DNA of 64,000 nucleotides from Heligmosomoides polygyrus polygyrus (taxonomy: Eukaryota; Nematoda; Chromadorea; Rhabditida; Heligmosomidae): positions 25,055,706-25,119,705 of the forward strand of contig OX377204.1 in the NCBI GenBank assembly GCA_947396885.1, written 5' to 3'. Positions 21,676 through 33,840 of this stretch are shown here, piece by piece. A program made the position numbers and the translations under genes. Each line of letters begins with the position of its first letter. Position 1 is the stretch's first letter. The notes under the pieces are model-generated. The model saw nothing but the letters and a program-made list of their open reading frames with translations. It made no database searches and was not told the origin of the DNA.

Positions 21676-21970
21676 AAAGGATAAAGGATAAAGGACGGCG
21701 TTACTCAATCCCTTCTGGGATGCGCCAGCGCATTCTACTTCTACGGGATGTCGTGGAGGCGACATGAATGCGTATTTGGCCATACAATGACTTGCGGTGG
21801 CCAGCCGATGATCAAGTCAGCGCTTCATCCTTCCCAGACAAGTCTGGTACCAATTCACCGACCCCGGAGGGATGGAAGGCTTGGTTGGCCTGGGCGGGAA
21901 ATCCGAACCAGGAACCTGGTATCGGGTGCACGCGACAGTCGCGCCTCCTCCGACTGCGCTACACGCGCCC
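21676..21970 (-). mobile_element. SINE, young, with perfect TSD
   Basis: This is a near-consensus copy. Identical flanks ACCTTGTCCAT (21665-21675 and 21971-21981) form an 11-bp target-site duplication. The head has an A box TAGCGCAGTCGG and a B-box-like GGTTCGGATTTCC on the minus strand, so Pol III transcription would run toward lower coordinates. The 3' tail is a short TCCTTTA repeat. Confidence 0.97.
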
Positions 21971-21989
21971 ACCTTGTCCATACCATGAG

Positions 21990-22019
21990 TAAATAAATAG
22001 ACAAATAAATAAATAAATG
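21990..22019. repeat. AAAT microsatellite
   Basis: Interrupted AAAT/AAATAGAC units lie directly after the SINE. Similar runs lie at 32357-32408 and 33592-33625. Confidence 0.8.
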
Positions 22020-22787
22020 TGTTGGGATAATATTATAGTTCTGTTGTAGATTGCGGCGCAAAAGAAAAAATGCTGAAACGGCAGGTTGAAGAAAAAAGGC
22101 AAGAGGTGCAAGGAGGGCAGCAAACCGTCAGACATTTTAAGGGCAATATTGGTATGGTATCAAATTTCGCAACCACTCTGCTTTTCGCTTGTAAGAAAAT
22201 CATTACCATTCAGATTGAAATGCCATGAATGATCCAGATAACCTCTGATTAAATGCAAATGACCTGAAATAGAACTTTGCAAAATATTTAGCGAGCGAGG
22301 AATGTTGAAGGGGGATGTAGCTAGCATCATTACGTACTTCGATCTAGCAAGACCTGCACAAAATTCAAGGTGAACGATTGAAATACGTTCACTAGCATTT
22401 CCTTTGCACTATTTTCCTTGTTTTTGTCGTTTTTTAATTTCACAACAATTTTTGTTGGACAAGGAAAGTTACTTTAAAAAGTTTTACTTCGCAAGTGACG
22501 TGCTTAGATTTGGTTTAGATTCGGCGAGAGTCAGGTGTTTAAAATTTTCTTACAATCATTTTTTTCTTACAATATTGTTTACTGTTTTGTGTTTTTCGAA
22601 CACAAAGGTAGTGTAATCGGAGTGGTCGCCAGCTGTCGTGCACCTCTAGTGGAGGTTTTTGTTACTGGTCTCGCCAAAACCTACCGCTCATTCAATTATG
22701 AGTTGGCGGTAGACTTGCCTGGGAGGTATACGAATCTCATTCTTTACACCCCATCCTTTACCGGACACGTATAGCAGGTCTGTTAGA
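22020..22787. other. Unassigned stretch
   Basis: A plus-strand frame around 22600-22774 is mildly coding-like, but no domain is recognised. Confidence 0.4.
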
Positions 22788-22972
22788 ATAAAGGACAAAC
22801 ATTGATAAAAGGCGGTGCTAATCAATTGTAGGGTTCAGGCGATGAACCAACTACTTGATAAGTCTGAAACTGAATCAACGGCCCCTTAGAGACAAAATAT
22901 TTGATCGGAGCCGAGCACTGAATTCAGTACGGTGCACAGTACCTCAGCCTCCTCGAACTACGGTATACAGGC
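22788..22972 (-). mobile_element. SINE relic, very old
   Basis: It is recognised only by order and a few words on the plus strand: AATAAAGGACAAAC, GGCGGTGCTAATCAAT, a mutated body, and CCTCCTCGAACTACGGTA at the head. Confidence 0.5.
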
Positions 22973-24702
22973 CCGAAGATCACCAAAACAAAAACTAACC
23001 AAATAATAAAACTCCGCCCAGTCTATTAAAATTCGGTTAGTAGGAAAAATAATCGATAATTTTCACTTCAAAACGAATAAGTTCGGAAAAACTGATAAAA
23101 AACAGATTAATGATTAATTTTGATGGAGGACATCTATGATAAATGGGGAAATGAGAGATAAAACATCAGTGCGGTGATAATGAAAAAGCCACCATGGCAA
23201 CTGAACGACTTCGTAGAGCACCTAGTGCGACACGGCAGTGAATGACTGACTGACTGTCTGACAACTCGTGGAGACAGTGTAGCAGTGTACACCGTAATTC
23301 GATTCCGCGTCCAGCGCGACAAGGCAGGGCATGGTAAGCGTCTCCAAGGAGTCTGTTCTGCCTTCTGCGAAGGTCAGAGTGTCACTGATTGGGGTCCGAC
23401 CCGTCGCATCGAAATCACACATACGGACGTCGTCAACGCGCATGTGGGTCGATGTGTTTTCGTCGGGTGTGTCCGTTCGACTGCCGGTGGCGGCGGCCAC
23501 ACCAGGCGGACACACCCAGCGCGATCAGCGTTCGCCTGGCGGAAACGCTCCTCAACCGTTCCGCCACCGTCGCTTCTTCGGCGTTGGCGAACGCCAAATC
23601 AAACATTCAGCAACGATAAGAGAAGCCACTGAAACGCTGCAAACACCGGCAGAAAACGCCTCGTCCAAAGGGCAGCGATCGCCACCGATAAGTACGGAAA
23701 CTGGAACAAGGTGCTCAGGGTGCATCAACTCCAACTATATCACTGCGCACTCAACAGTTCTAAAGGACTTTTTTTTTAAAAGAGATTCAGTTCAAAGAAT
23801 GAGATAGATATTTGTGTGGCTACCAACATACCATGAGCAAACAAATAAAGCATTTTTAATTTGAACTGGAACCGCTTCAAACTCATCAAGTTTTCACCCG
23901 GTCGGGAAGAAGCGACACGAAAAAAAAAAATCAAAGCGCAGACTGAACCAGCAGCCTATTCGCTTTACGTAATGCATGCATCAAGCGTGAACATCCACAT
24001 AGCTAGGATTACCGTCTGGAGAATGGAGATACGTCTCAACCCGATCGGGCGAAAACCCGTTAAGAACCTCCTTTTCAAATTGAACTAGGTATTTTCAGAT
24101 GAAAAAAGACATTTTTTCAATTAGGGTCGCCGCATTAAAAAATATCCCAGCCTCGCTTGCAAACAAAGACAAATTAGATACTCGCAAGATATATTTTAAA
24201 TACTCGCATAATTAGACATGACATGCTCCAATGGTAGGAATCTTGTTCCTCTGGCTGCAACAATGTCTACAAGGGTATTTCAGAGTGCAGAAGATTAGAT
24301 ATCTTCCGCTGTGTTACATGGAATGACTGCTACTTGCATAAGTCTACCAAACCATTGAGCCTATTCAAAAAAATATTTAATACGTAGTACAAATATGGCT
24401 TAAATGGAATTCCGTCTAGAATCCTGTTGAGTAATCCGTGTCTTCTTTTGCGCCCGTTATTACCGAATTCTACTAGAGAATTGTCACAGGCGTGTGTCTG
24501 AAAGATGGAAATCTCCATTCATGTAGTGGAGAAGAATGCTTTATTTTTGCAAATAGAATAGATTTAGGTGAAAATCTATACGTAAAAGTATTCAGATAAT
24601 TATTGCATTATTCTTTATTAAAAATAAAATTATTTTCATAGCTCTTCAATAACATAAAATACAATGACACAATAATTTTGAACAAAGGACATCAACATCA
24701 TC
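22973..24702. other. Unassigned stretch with a GC-rich open island
   Basis: Bases 23290-23740 are clearly GC-richer than their surroundings, with open frames on both strands (up to 158 codons on plus, 97 on minus). No motif is recognised. It could be a fragment of an unknown element or a processed pseudogene. The rest is AT-rich. Confidence 0.35.
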
Positions 24703-24704
24703 TA

Positions 24705-25140
24705 TTAGGTTGTAACGAATTAAATGGCACTGACTCGCGCTATTTTTGGCGCGTCTTTACGCGTTTGATCAAGAACAAACCGTAACGAGTGGCATGTCAT
24801 TTAGAAGCGCAAACTTTGCTCTACCGGAGAGTGCCAAACTTTGTATGTAAAAGTGGGAAAACTTTAGAGTTTTATTGACTTTTTTGCAGATGGACAAAAG
24901 GGTAATCCGAGGCATTTACTTGTATGAATTCAAGCTGGGCACTACAGCTAAGGAGGCGGACGAGAAGATCAACGCCGCATTCGGTCAAGGATGTTCCACA
25001 ATTCGGACGGCGTATCGTTGGTATCAGAAGTTCCGGAATGGAGATGAGAGCTTGGAAGAACATGAAGGTCGTGGGCAAGCCGAGATATTAACTGTTTAAA
25101 TTTACAGTGGTTCAGTGCCATTTATTTCGTTACAACCTAT
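24705..25140 (+). mobile_element. Mariner derivative encoding only the transposase DNA-binding domain
   Basis: Inverted ends of about 27 bases (starting near 24706 with TAGGTTGTAACGAA, inner part AAATGGCACTGA) enclose about 435 bases, with TA next to each end. A single frame, from the ATG at 24890 to 25099, encodes a mariner N-terminal helix-turn-helix region: RGIYLYEFKLGTTAKEAD, INAAFGQG and RWYQKFRNGDESLEEHEGRG, then a stop. The whole catalytic DDE domain is deleted. Such a product could still bind its own ends and act as a competitor of full transposase, but expression is unknown. The frame is free of stops over about 70 codons. Confidence 0.85.
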
Positions 25141-25142
25141 TA

Positions 25143-26733
25143 AAACAACAACAGTTGACAATAGTCAAAAACAAAGTCTTTGAAAATACCAAGCTAATGA
25201 CTCTGATACTTCCCTATGGAAGTGCGGAGTTTTACAAAGCTATACTTTTCGAACATCGAACCTACAAAAAAAGCAAAAACACTGTAGCCCAAGGTGTCGA
25301 ACACCTGACCTTGAGAATAACTAACACATATTCTTGTATGTACTTTTTCTGCATGTTTGATCTTTGTAAGGTACTACCTTCTGAGACTGTGCAGTTCCAT
25401 CGTAAAATTCTAGGGCACGTAAGTGGGTAGGTTCAAGGACTTTATAAATCTAAAACACACTTTTTTAATACATGAAGGGTAGACATCATCGCTGTGGCAT
25501 TCATTCTCGTCATGAAGGCGTAAGCCTTAGACCCTTTTCTGGTCGGCAAATGAAAACACTTGCAACTCAAGCGAAGAGTACACGGCGTTACCTTTTCGTT
25601 TGATTGACCGGAAAATTTTCACTTTTCCGCTTCTTTGAATAGACTAAGGGACGGGGTCTGAGAGGCTAATCACTTCATGACCACATTACTGTCAGATCTT
25701 CTTGTAAGGCAATCTGTAAGGGAGAGTATTTACAATTAGTTATTTAGACAAAAAATAACTTTGCCTTTTTAAGTTTAAAGTGGACTTAATTTAAAAAGCA
25801 TAACTATTAAAAACTACATACAAAAAGTCCAGTGTGATTGGAAAAGTGTCAAGCGTCATTTGGAAAATGTGAGAAAAGTAAATTGTTCATGAATACCTTG
25901 CCTGCACCGGCAAGATTCCTTTGAAAAAAGAAACAATCCCGGGAAAATTTCTAGAGCAATGAGAAGCTGTTCAGTGAGAACATTAAAAATGCTTGCTGTT
26001 TAAAATGTTAAGAAGCCAAAAACGCAATCCTAAAGAAGTAGAACCTAAAAGGCTAGTTGGGCCTGTAAACTCCCTCGGGCCGCGGTGACAGCAGATGTGA
26101 CATTGTGGAAACTCTTTCCACCGAATTCATCCAAAAAATTGACTGGTGGCGGCTTGCGATGCAGAAGTCAGTCTTCCTCTCCGATAAGCTGTGTCTCGGT
26201 GGCTGAGTGACACAAGAACGGGCTAGAATGGCAGTGGTAGCATTAAGAAAGGGAATATGGGAATTGTGCCTTAAAGCGACAAATATTGAAGGGCAGATCA
26301 GTGTCTACTTGCTGCTGCGTCATAATAGCGTCACACACCGTGAGTATGGACATGGAACCGGTAACCGCATTAGTCGGAATGAAGAGCTCTGCATAAGAAA
26401 CGCACTATCTGCAGGGTGCAGAACAGAGAGAAAGGGGAGTTCTTGTTGAAGAGAGGTGCAAGGCAGTTAACAGCCTTTTACTTTGTTGTCATTATAGCAA
26501 ACTTTTTAAGTTCATCACTTCTTAATACGGAGAAGTGCGGGAAACTCCGGAGCCAAAATGAATATTACATGAGTTGATATGAGCTACAACTGAAGAATGC
26601 TGTTAGGTTGCCGATCAGACACAATTCAGCAAAGATCTCATTACTCAGTCCCGTGCGTAATCATGCAATGGGGAATTTTGTAAAGACTAGAAAGACGGCC
26701 CTACAAGAACGTCGGTGGGCGCGAGGAGTCTAC
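25143..26733. other. Unassigned stretch
   Basis: It is AT-rich, with a 107-codon frame at 25107-25430 partly inside the mariner end and no motif. Nothing is recognised. Confidence 0.45.
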
Positions 26734-26735
26734 TA

Positions 26736-27473
26736 CAGTACCGCGCATGTCTTTTGGTCAATTCCCGAAAAAGCCGCTTTGGAGCGTTCCAAAGCGGCTT
26801 TTTTATTTTTAACTTTCTTTAGAATTAAGCACTTGTAAAAAGAGACATATATTTGAGCGCAGCAGGTCAAGCTCTATCTTTTGACATATAAATTAATAGA
26901 GTTGAACAATGCATATAGGCCGGACATAATCAATCGAGTGGGCGCGAGAGCCTGTAGAGTAACCGTTTCGGGAGTTTTCTTGAAAATTCCCAGCCGCCCT
27001 ACTCAGAAATTGCCTCAGGACTGTCCAGCTTGCCTTTGGAATGCGCCGTAAACAATGCAAACAGAATCGAACCTATCAATCGAGTGGGCGCGACCACTCG
27101 CAGAGTGAGGTCGAGTGGGCGCGAGAGCATGTAGAGTGACCGTTTCGGGAGTTTTATTGAAAACTCCCAGCCGCTCTACTCAGAAATTGCCTTAAGACTG
27201 TCCAGCTTGCTTTTGGAGTGCGCCGTGAACAATGCAAATAGAATCGAACCTAACATGGAATGGGCGCGCCCACTCGATTAATTATGTCCGGCCTATATGC
27301 CTTGTTCAACTCTACTGATTTGTAGGTCAAAAGATAGAGCTCGGCCTGCTGAGCTCAAATATATGCTTCTTTTTACAAGCTCTTGATTTTAGAGGTCGTT
27401 ATTTAAGAAAGCCGCTTTGGAACGCTCCAAATCGGCTTTTTCGGGAATTGACCAAAAGACATGCGCGGTACTG
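26736..27473. mobile_element. 738-bp foldback DNA transposon
   Basis: TA flanks both sides (26734-26735 and 27474-27475) and the ends begin CAGTACCGCGCATG in inverted orientation, so it looks like a Tc1/mariner-type target choice. Inverted arms of about 205 bases (26736-26946 and 27263-27473) are closely similar. Inside each arm, just after the tip, a further hairpin lies (stem AAAGCCGCTTTGGA, four-base loop; left copy 26768-26804). The middle is two diverged direct copies of a roughly 175-base unit (26936-27112 and 27113-27268), each starting GAGTGGGCGCGAGAG. No coding frame for a transposase exists, so mobility would depend on another element. Confidence 0.88.
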
Positions 27474-27475
27474 TA

Positions 27476-30400
27476 TGAGGAGAAGAAACTAGGTGTTAGC
27501 GTAGGTAATACACGTTGCACGAGCCTGCTGCCTGGGTGGCTGTGCCTAATTTGGTGAAGAATTTATCGTGGCAGAGGCATTGTAGAAAGATCAAAGCAAT
27601 AGTGTGTTTAAGACTATTTCTGTGGGGCCTGATGGCACACAAAGATTGTCGACGCGTGTTGCGCTGCTTAATTTATGGAATGGTTTTATATTCGTATCAC
27701 ACACTGTTTGTTGTTGTTTTTAACGCTGTTTTTACTAGACTTTCGTCTGTGCCTTAATAAATAAATAACTAAAAAAATGAGTAAATAGGCTTATGGTTAG
27801 AAACTCTTATTTTCCACGACTGCCTAATTTTGTTTCCTCAAAGTAAAAGCAATTGTCCGATATGCACAATAATGTACCACAATTTTCGCAAGTCCTTATC
27901 AAGTTGTTGAGCTCGGAAATGCACATCCCGGTAGAACAATGATTTTAACAGCAAAAATAAAAGGACCTGGAAGCGATTTCCCACCCTTTTGCCCAGCCTC
28001 GATTCGTAATATTACATAGATAAGCCAAGAAATTTCTACTTCTTAAGTTTTTGATCTTTATTTGTTTACTTTCTCAAAGGATGAATCCTGTCCTGCTCGG
28101 CATAGAAAAAGTAGGGTCCAACATCATTTTTGAAACAAATGATGAATAAATTTCAGAAAGAGGTGTTGTGACGTAGTCTGCAAAGTTGCTCACACGATTT
28201 GTAGGCTAAAACTAAGAGTGAGCCGTTGTGAATGATACTTTTGTCGCATATCTATCGGTGGTGTTCCAATTTGTAAAGTCTTTGCCTCTTCTAGTCATTT
28301 TATACTCCTGAGCATTTGTTGCAGCATTTATGGGCCATCGTGCAGAAGAAGTTCACCTAACAAAGACGGAAATTGAAGGAGTATGAAAAAAGACAGCACG
28401 CTGTCAACGAAAAAGCTGGAGATTTCAGTCCTCGAATAGCTGAGAAAAGCATTATAAAAATTTTGCTACTTCAGTCTTGGCTACAATGAAACTTAGAAAA
28501 TTTAAACGAAAAACTCAGAAAAACTCATTTTTGAAACATGCTCTACCAGAAGCGATTTGTAAATCTAGGTTGCTGACGAAAGTTGCACATGCCCCAAGGA
28601 AAATCTTTTAAGGGAGAACATTGGAATTGAAGAGAAAGAAAACGTCTCTGGGAACAGGGTAACAGGCGGAAGAAAAACTGTTCATCTTTATTTCTTGCTT
28701 AAAGGAAAAGGCCAGCCGAATACTTTTACAAAATTTTGTCTCAAATCATTGGAAGAACAGCAAAACCTTTTGTTGACTTCCTTGCGAAAATGGTTGCGTG
28801 AACAATATGATTATTAAGAACGGTGCCGAGGACTTGCACATATATTTCATGGAAAGTCCACGCAATTTATTTCAACTGGCAGCTTTTCCGTAGGAAGAGT
28901 GGAGTTGGAGTAAAATTGGATACCTCGACGCTGTTGCAGCGCTGTCTCCTATTTCTTCAGACTTCGCTATTTCTTTGAGGTCTTTTCTTTGGGGTTAGTA
29001 ATTCCTCCTTCAAAGCTTCTGACAGTTGTTTATCGGCCTTCAGAAGCTCTCAAGCGATTATCATCTCGAAAAGGCACAAGTCGATAATGCCGATAGTCGA
29101 TAAGTCGATAGATGGACATTAGTCAATGGATTGATGCTCCCTAGCTACACCATGAAGCCTATATACCAGCCATCATATTCACGTGTTTCAACCTCTTTAT
29201 CTGACGGTTCTCCCTAAAAAGAAGTCGATAACGGCGATCGGGGTTTGAAGCCCAAGGAACGGCCATTATTTTTGCACAGGCGGCAGACTGACGGGTTTGT
29301 GCAGAGTAGGAGTTCCTTAGTGTGTACTAGTTTTGCGGTTCGTTGTTAACCACCCACCAATAAAACGTGGACGCTCCATGACATTTTTTGGAAAGCTGTT
29401 GATCTTTCTCAAGGTTCAGATTTCGTACAGCTTTCAGCTTCATAAAAAGCATAATTACAACGGTCAGATGCTACCAGCTTGTTTTGATGGAGCAGATTAC
29501 AGTCCCGCCTAGTGTAGGCGATTCTCCTGTATGCCCAGTTAGAAAATATTGCGTGAGTGAGTTTATCATGCACACCTCAGGGATTTTTAGTCCCACTCGA
29601 TGTTCTCCTCCGATCATCTACACTTTCTAATGAGTACGCTAATGACTAGAAGAGAGACTTAGAGAAGAGTCATGGAAAGTTCGTCCCAGAGTATTTATTT
29701 TTACTGAGAAAACGGTCCTCACGAGTGCTTATCTCGTGGATCTGATGGAGGCGTCTCATGCAGTGTGATTGAAAAGAAGTGCTTGGTACTTCCAAGAACA
29801 AGATGGGACAATGGACGAGCTGTGAGTCAGAGAAAGGAAAATTGCGACCATTTTGTTGCGGAACCGCGAAACCTTGACTCACCCCCCACCCGACCTCTTT
29901 AACAAACGCGTTCTCCCATTGAAAAGGCGTAGTCGGGGCGCAGCACAATGGGAGTCTGCGAATACTTTTTCGCATCGTAAACCGTTCACTCTTCAAACCA
30001 GGGAGATTCTTCGAACTGAGGGAAACCCCAACAACCAATGATTAAAAGAAAAAGGAAAAGAAAAAGAAATCTGAGCCTAGTCAGCCATCTCTTGGAAGCT
30101 CTTCCTGAGAACAGCGATAAGTATAAATTTTTTCTTTCAATTTTGCACACTCGCCTTCAAGAGTTTGTCCTCTTGAGAGACATCTCCTTAATACATAGAA
30201 GCAGCGTTTCACCACACCTGACTAAGCTCTTTGAGTTCACAGAAAAAGCCTGGTTGGACCCCAAGAAATCCATGACTTTGAACCAGTAATTGTTTCAAAT
30301 ATATTGAAGCTAAATTAGACTCCTTTTCAGAAAGTGCAACAGTTACGGCAAACGGAAACTTTCGAGCAATCCGAAAAATGCTCACTAGATAAATTGTTGA

Positions 30401-30819
30401 ATTCTAGGCTGTAACAGCCTGCTAAGCTACCTATGTTGGTAGGTGATGAAGGCAACTCAGCCGTCCCTGATTTTGAAAAAGCCTCAGTGCTAGCCCTACA
30501 TTGAAAAAAATCGCACATTGTTGATTGTAAAAATGAAAACTGATCTGAATTAAATTTTTTCTCTCAAATTTCCTCATCTAGCAGCTTAGTTTGAGCTTTA
30601 CAAGGACGGCATTTTCAGATCTAAGGAACTAAACGCTATCGTATACCACTACTTCTGATGATTACCTTATTGAGAGGGTTGCTGTAGCTTTAATTGCTCC
30701 TCTTGAATACCCTTGCAATTCCAGTGAAAGCACTAATTTGTTACACCTATCCTCAGAAAATCACCTCACGGCATTGTATCAAGCCACTGTCGTATTAGTA
30801 TTGCTTCAGTCTTTTCCAG
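27476..30819. other. Unassigned AT-rich stretch
   Basis: This is 3.3 kb without recognisable genes or repeat families. A minus-strand frame of 122 codons (29670-30038) and plus-strand frames at 29853-30289 have no motifs. Short AGTCGATA-type words recur near 29080-29230. Confidence 0.4.
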
Positions 30820-31690
30820 AAGGTTCCAGAGAATTTTGAGTATTACTTCATCCTTTCCAAGAATATTCGAGAAAATTTTGAGACTGGCTCCTGTGAAAGA
30901 TATTAAAGAGTGTGGTGTGCTAGTACCAAAAGGTCAATGTTGCTTTAGAGTTGAAAGATTGAATGGGACCTTGATGCTCTCTAGATTAGGCGATAGAACG
31001 AAGGCACTGAATGAAGACACCGGGTTGGTTTGAGCAAGGCTTTCGATGGTTGTCATTCAAGAGCTTATGTAACAGCTTCAGGCTGCTGGCATTCTTCACG
31101 AATTGTTGAATGGGTAAAGAATTTTATCACAAATAAGTTCTCTCAAACGAAGATTAAAGACAATTCTAAAGAGTGGTGTTCCCCAGAAGAGTACAGGCAC
31201 CGATTCTCTCAATCATCTATAGTTCTGATTTTATGAACTTCGTCGAAAGGCATGGCGATAAGTGCAAAATGCTTGCTGACGATACAAAAATATGCAGGAA
31301 TATTACTAGAGCAGAGGACCGTTTTGACGATTACTAGAGCAGAGGACCCTCCAATGTGGCAGTTTCAGTTGTTGCCGATTGATTGGACAGGTGGAAATTA
31401 CCTGTCTGAGCACCAAAAAGTAGAGTTTTTCATATCGGCAATTAATATTCGGATAAGCGCTCATTGAAAATAATCCGCAAGGTGTGGGTTTCGTCTTTTA
31501 TAAAAAACTTGCTTTTCATAGCAGTGCGAGATGATTGCAAAACTGAAAGAATTACTCAGTATATTTTTGGAGGTCTATTTACACTCACTTTTTTCTTGCA
31601 TACAAAGCAAATGTCCGCCCAATGTAGGAGTACAGCACTACTGTGTTTAGTCTTCACTTTGAGCTTTAGGCTACATTAAAGAGTTATGGT
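30820..31690 (+). pseudogene. Decayed CR1/Jockey-like LINE reverse transcriptase
   Basis: Successive frames give the RT blocks in order: SITSSFPRIFEKILR (30836 on), KECGVLVPK, then after a break SKAFD (31033 on, motif A), WVKNFITNKFSQTKI, a region around 31240-31290 encoding CKMLADDTK (motif C, ADD), then WTGGNYLSEHQKVEFF (31380-31440) and a C-terminal TERITQYIFGGLFTL with KQMSAQCRST. At least five frame changes and stops interrupt it. Start and 3' tail are not defined. It belongs with the scraps at 16196-16370 and 54720-54900 by wording. Confidence 0.85.
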
Positions 31691-32137
31691 TACCCTTAAA
31701 TGGGTGTAACAACACTGCCACTCCATCAGCGCCTGATATATAAAATATTTAAGCTGGAATCGCTTGCTCTCCGTAGGAAGCGGAATGATTTAATTATGTT
31801 TTGCAATATGATAGCTGTAGGGGTTGCGTTTTTACTTAGCGAGCTCTACACCGTGTACCATTCCACCACAATGGATTGCACAGCTAAAAGTCATTATTCT
31901 TTAGCGAAAATTTAAGTTCGCGCTTCCTTTTTTTAGACAAACGCCAACTCTGAAATGTTGATGTCTTCAACAAAAGAACACTTTATTATATTCGCTAAAG
32001 TAATATAAAAGGCGCGTTGGATGTTATTTATCAGACTCGATAATTGCCGCTTATCGCATTTCGTGTTTGTTGCCAATGTGTTTTTTCGCTAATTCTATTT
32101 CTTTTGTCGCGTATTGCCGTACACGCATAAATAATGG
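31691..32137. other. Unassigned stretch
   Basis: It may include worn LINE downstream sequence up to about 31915; nothing specific is recognised. Confidence 0.4.
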
Positions 32138-32356
32138 GCGCGTGTAGCGCAGTCAGAGAGGTGCTGGTTGTCGCTTGTAACCGATACCAGGTTTCTCGTT
32201 CGGATTTCCCTCCAGGTCAACCAAGCCTTCCACCCCTCCGGGGTCGGTGAATTGCTACAGCCTTTTCTGGGAGGGATAAAGTTGACCTGTTCATGGGCTG
32301 GTCACCGCAAGTCATTGCATGGCAAAATACGGATTCAAATCAACTCCACGACATCC
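32138..32356 (+). mobile_element. SINE, 3' end replaced by AAAT run
   Basis: The plus-strand head (GTGTAGCGCAGTCAGAG, then CGTTCGGATTTCC) and the body are clear as far as CTCCACGACATCC. The remaining distal body and TCCTTTA tail are lost, and an AAAT microsatellite (32357-32408) follows directly. Confidence 0.92.
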
Positions 32357-32388
<32 letters not shown>

Positions 32389-32408
32389 GTAAATAAATAA
32401 ATAAATAA

Positions 32409-32842
32409 ACTACACTCATAGCATTTCCAGTGGGCTTATTGGTGCGCGGCACTGATATTGTTTCATAGAAAGTTTGTTCCTGAAGAAAGGAACCAGTACG
32501 TAGCTGTTTGTCGGAGAGAGTAGCTGGTGGCGATGTCTGGTGCCATCAAAACCCGTCTGACACCCGAAGTGTCCCGCACTCGTGGTCGAGACGTTTTACG
32601 GCAGTAGCGAACAAACGGCCGCGGACTTTTACAAATACATAGGAGACAATACTGACGTGTCTTGTACGCGCATTACACCGTCGATGTACCCCGTTCAAAC
32701 GACACAAAGAACACCGGCGAGGTTAAGCGGTTCGGTTCACCGTGACAAAGGCAGTGTGTGAACGCTGTGGTCAAGGCAACAGCTCATGCAGGGCAATAAG
32801 TTGACGAAACGTTTTTTTAAAGCTGTGGAAATTAAACTTGTT
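32409..32842. other. Unassigned stretch
   Basis: GC-rich around 32520-32760 without a recognisable frame. Confidence 0.4.
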
Positions 32843-32854
32843 ATTGTCTGTTTC

Positions 32855-33202
32855 TCTCCGGAGTTCCGAGCTTCGCCGACGTCCGAAGATCAGAGACGCT
32901 GTCGCATGGGTCAAGTCGTCGAAAATTAGGTGGGCCGGCCACGTAATGCGATTCGCAGACACCCACTGGACGACAGTCATCACCCACTGGACTCCGCGGA
33001 TGTCAAGAGAACACCAGGACGCCCACCAACGCGTTGGTCGGACTTCTTCGTGAAAGCCCTGAACGACCGATATGGCGATCTTCATGTCCATCGAGCGAGG
33101 AGGATCCATTGGATCACTCTGGCACGCGACAGGGACGAATGGAGACGCCACTGGCGCCCGCTCGAGCAAGTAGATGATCAACGGGAGAAGTTGATACAGG
33201 CG
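32855..33202 (+). pseudogene. RTE-like LINE family 2, 5'-truncated 3' end
   Basis: Frames read SSKIRWAGHVMRFADTHW, then after a frame change KRTPGRPPTRWSDFFVKAL, RARRIHW, TLARDRDEWRRHWRPLEQ and DDQRE. This is the C-terminal signature of RT proteins related to the element at 58046 but clearly a different family, shared with 60358-60568. Flanks ATTGTCTGTTTC (32843-32854) and ATTGCCTGTTTC (33203-33214) match at 11 of 12 bases. The 3' end has a GATACAGGCGAT type tail. Confidence 0.85.
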
Positions 33203-33270
33203 ATTGCCTGTTTCCTACCATTGAAGAAAGGAACAAAATTCTACAGCAGGCTTACCAATTCCGTGATTTA

Positions 33271-33840
33271 CCCGGTGCGTAAAAAGTAATAACGCACTAA
33301 ACGTAAACGTTAGAAATAACAGCACATAAATTTCAACAAGTTTATGTTCTAAATGTCAACAGTGTTCTAGCAAACAGAATAGCATCACTTGTATTTTATA
33401 TGGGATTCCTTGCTGGGAATGCAGGGGCGAAGACGCGGACGAAAGGCAAGGATGGCGCACCGCAAGTAGTCCACGCAAATTTCGTTTCATGCTTTGCCCA
33501 GATCATTCTTCACTGACTTTATGCTTTTGTGTGAATGTGCTCTGAATGTTTACCAGTTTTATTGTCTGCACATTGCTTGCCCACTCCCACAAATAAATAA
33601 ATAGATAAATAAATAAATAAATAGAACGAAATCGGCGGGGACTATGTACTTGCAGCGCACCGTCGATGCCGTACCTTGCCGTCTTCGCCTCTGCATTCGC
33701 AGAAAAGTAGCCCATATAAATACAAGTGATGCTATTCTGTTCGCTTGATCATTGTTGACGTTTTATAACTTGTTAATTTTTATGTTGTGTTGTTTTTCTA
33801 ACGTTTACATTTAGTGCGTCAATACTTTTTACGCACCCTG
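33271..33840. mobile_element. Long-armed palindromic MITE (GGTGCG family)
   Basis: Terminal bases (right end complement CAGGGTGCGTAAAAAGTA) are shared with the element at 10127-10845. Similarity between the inverted arms continues far inward: 33271-33487 pairs with 33622-33840, including AATACAAGTGATGCTATTCT-type blocks and a GGCGAAGAC block. The short centre holds an AAAT run. There is no coding capacity. Its transcript would fold into a very long hairpin. Confidence 0.85.
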
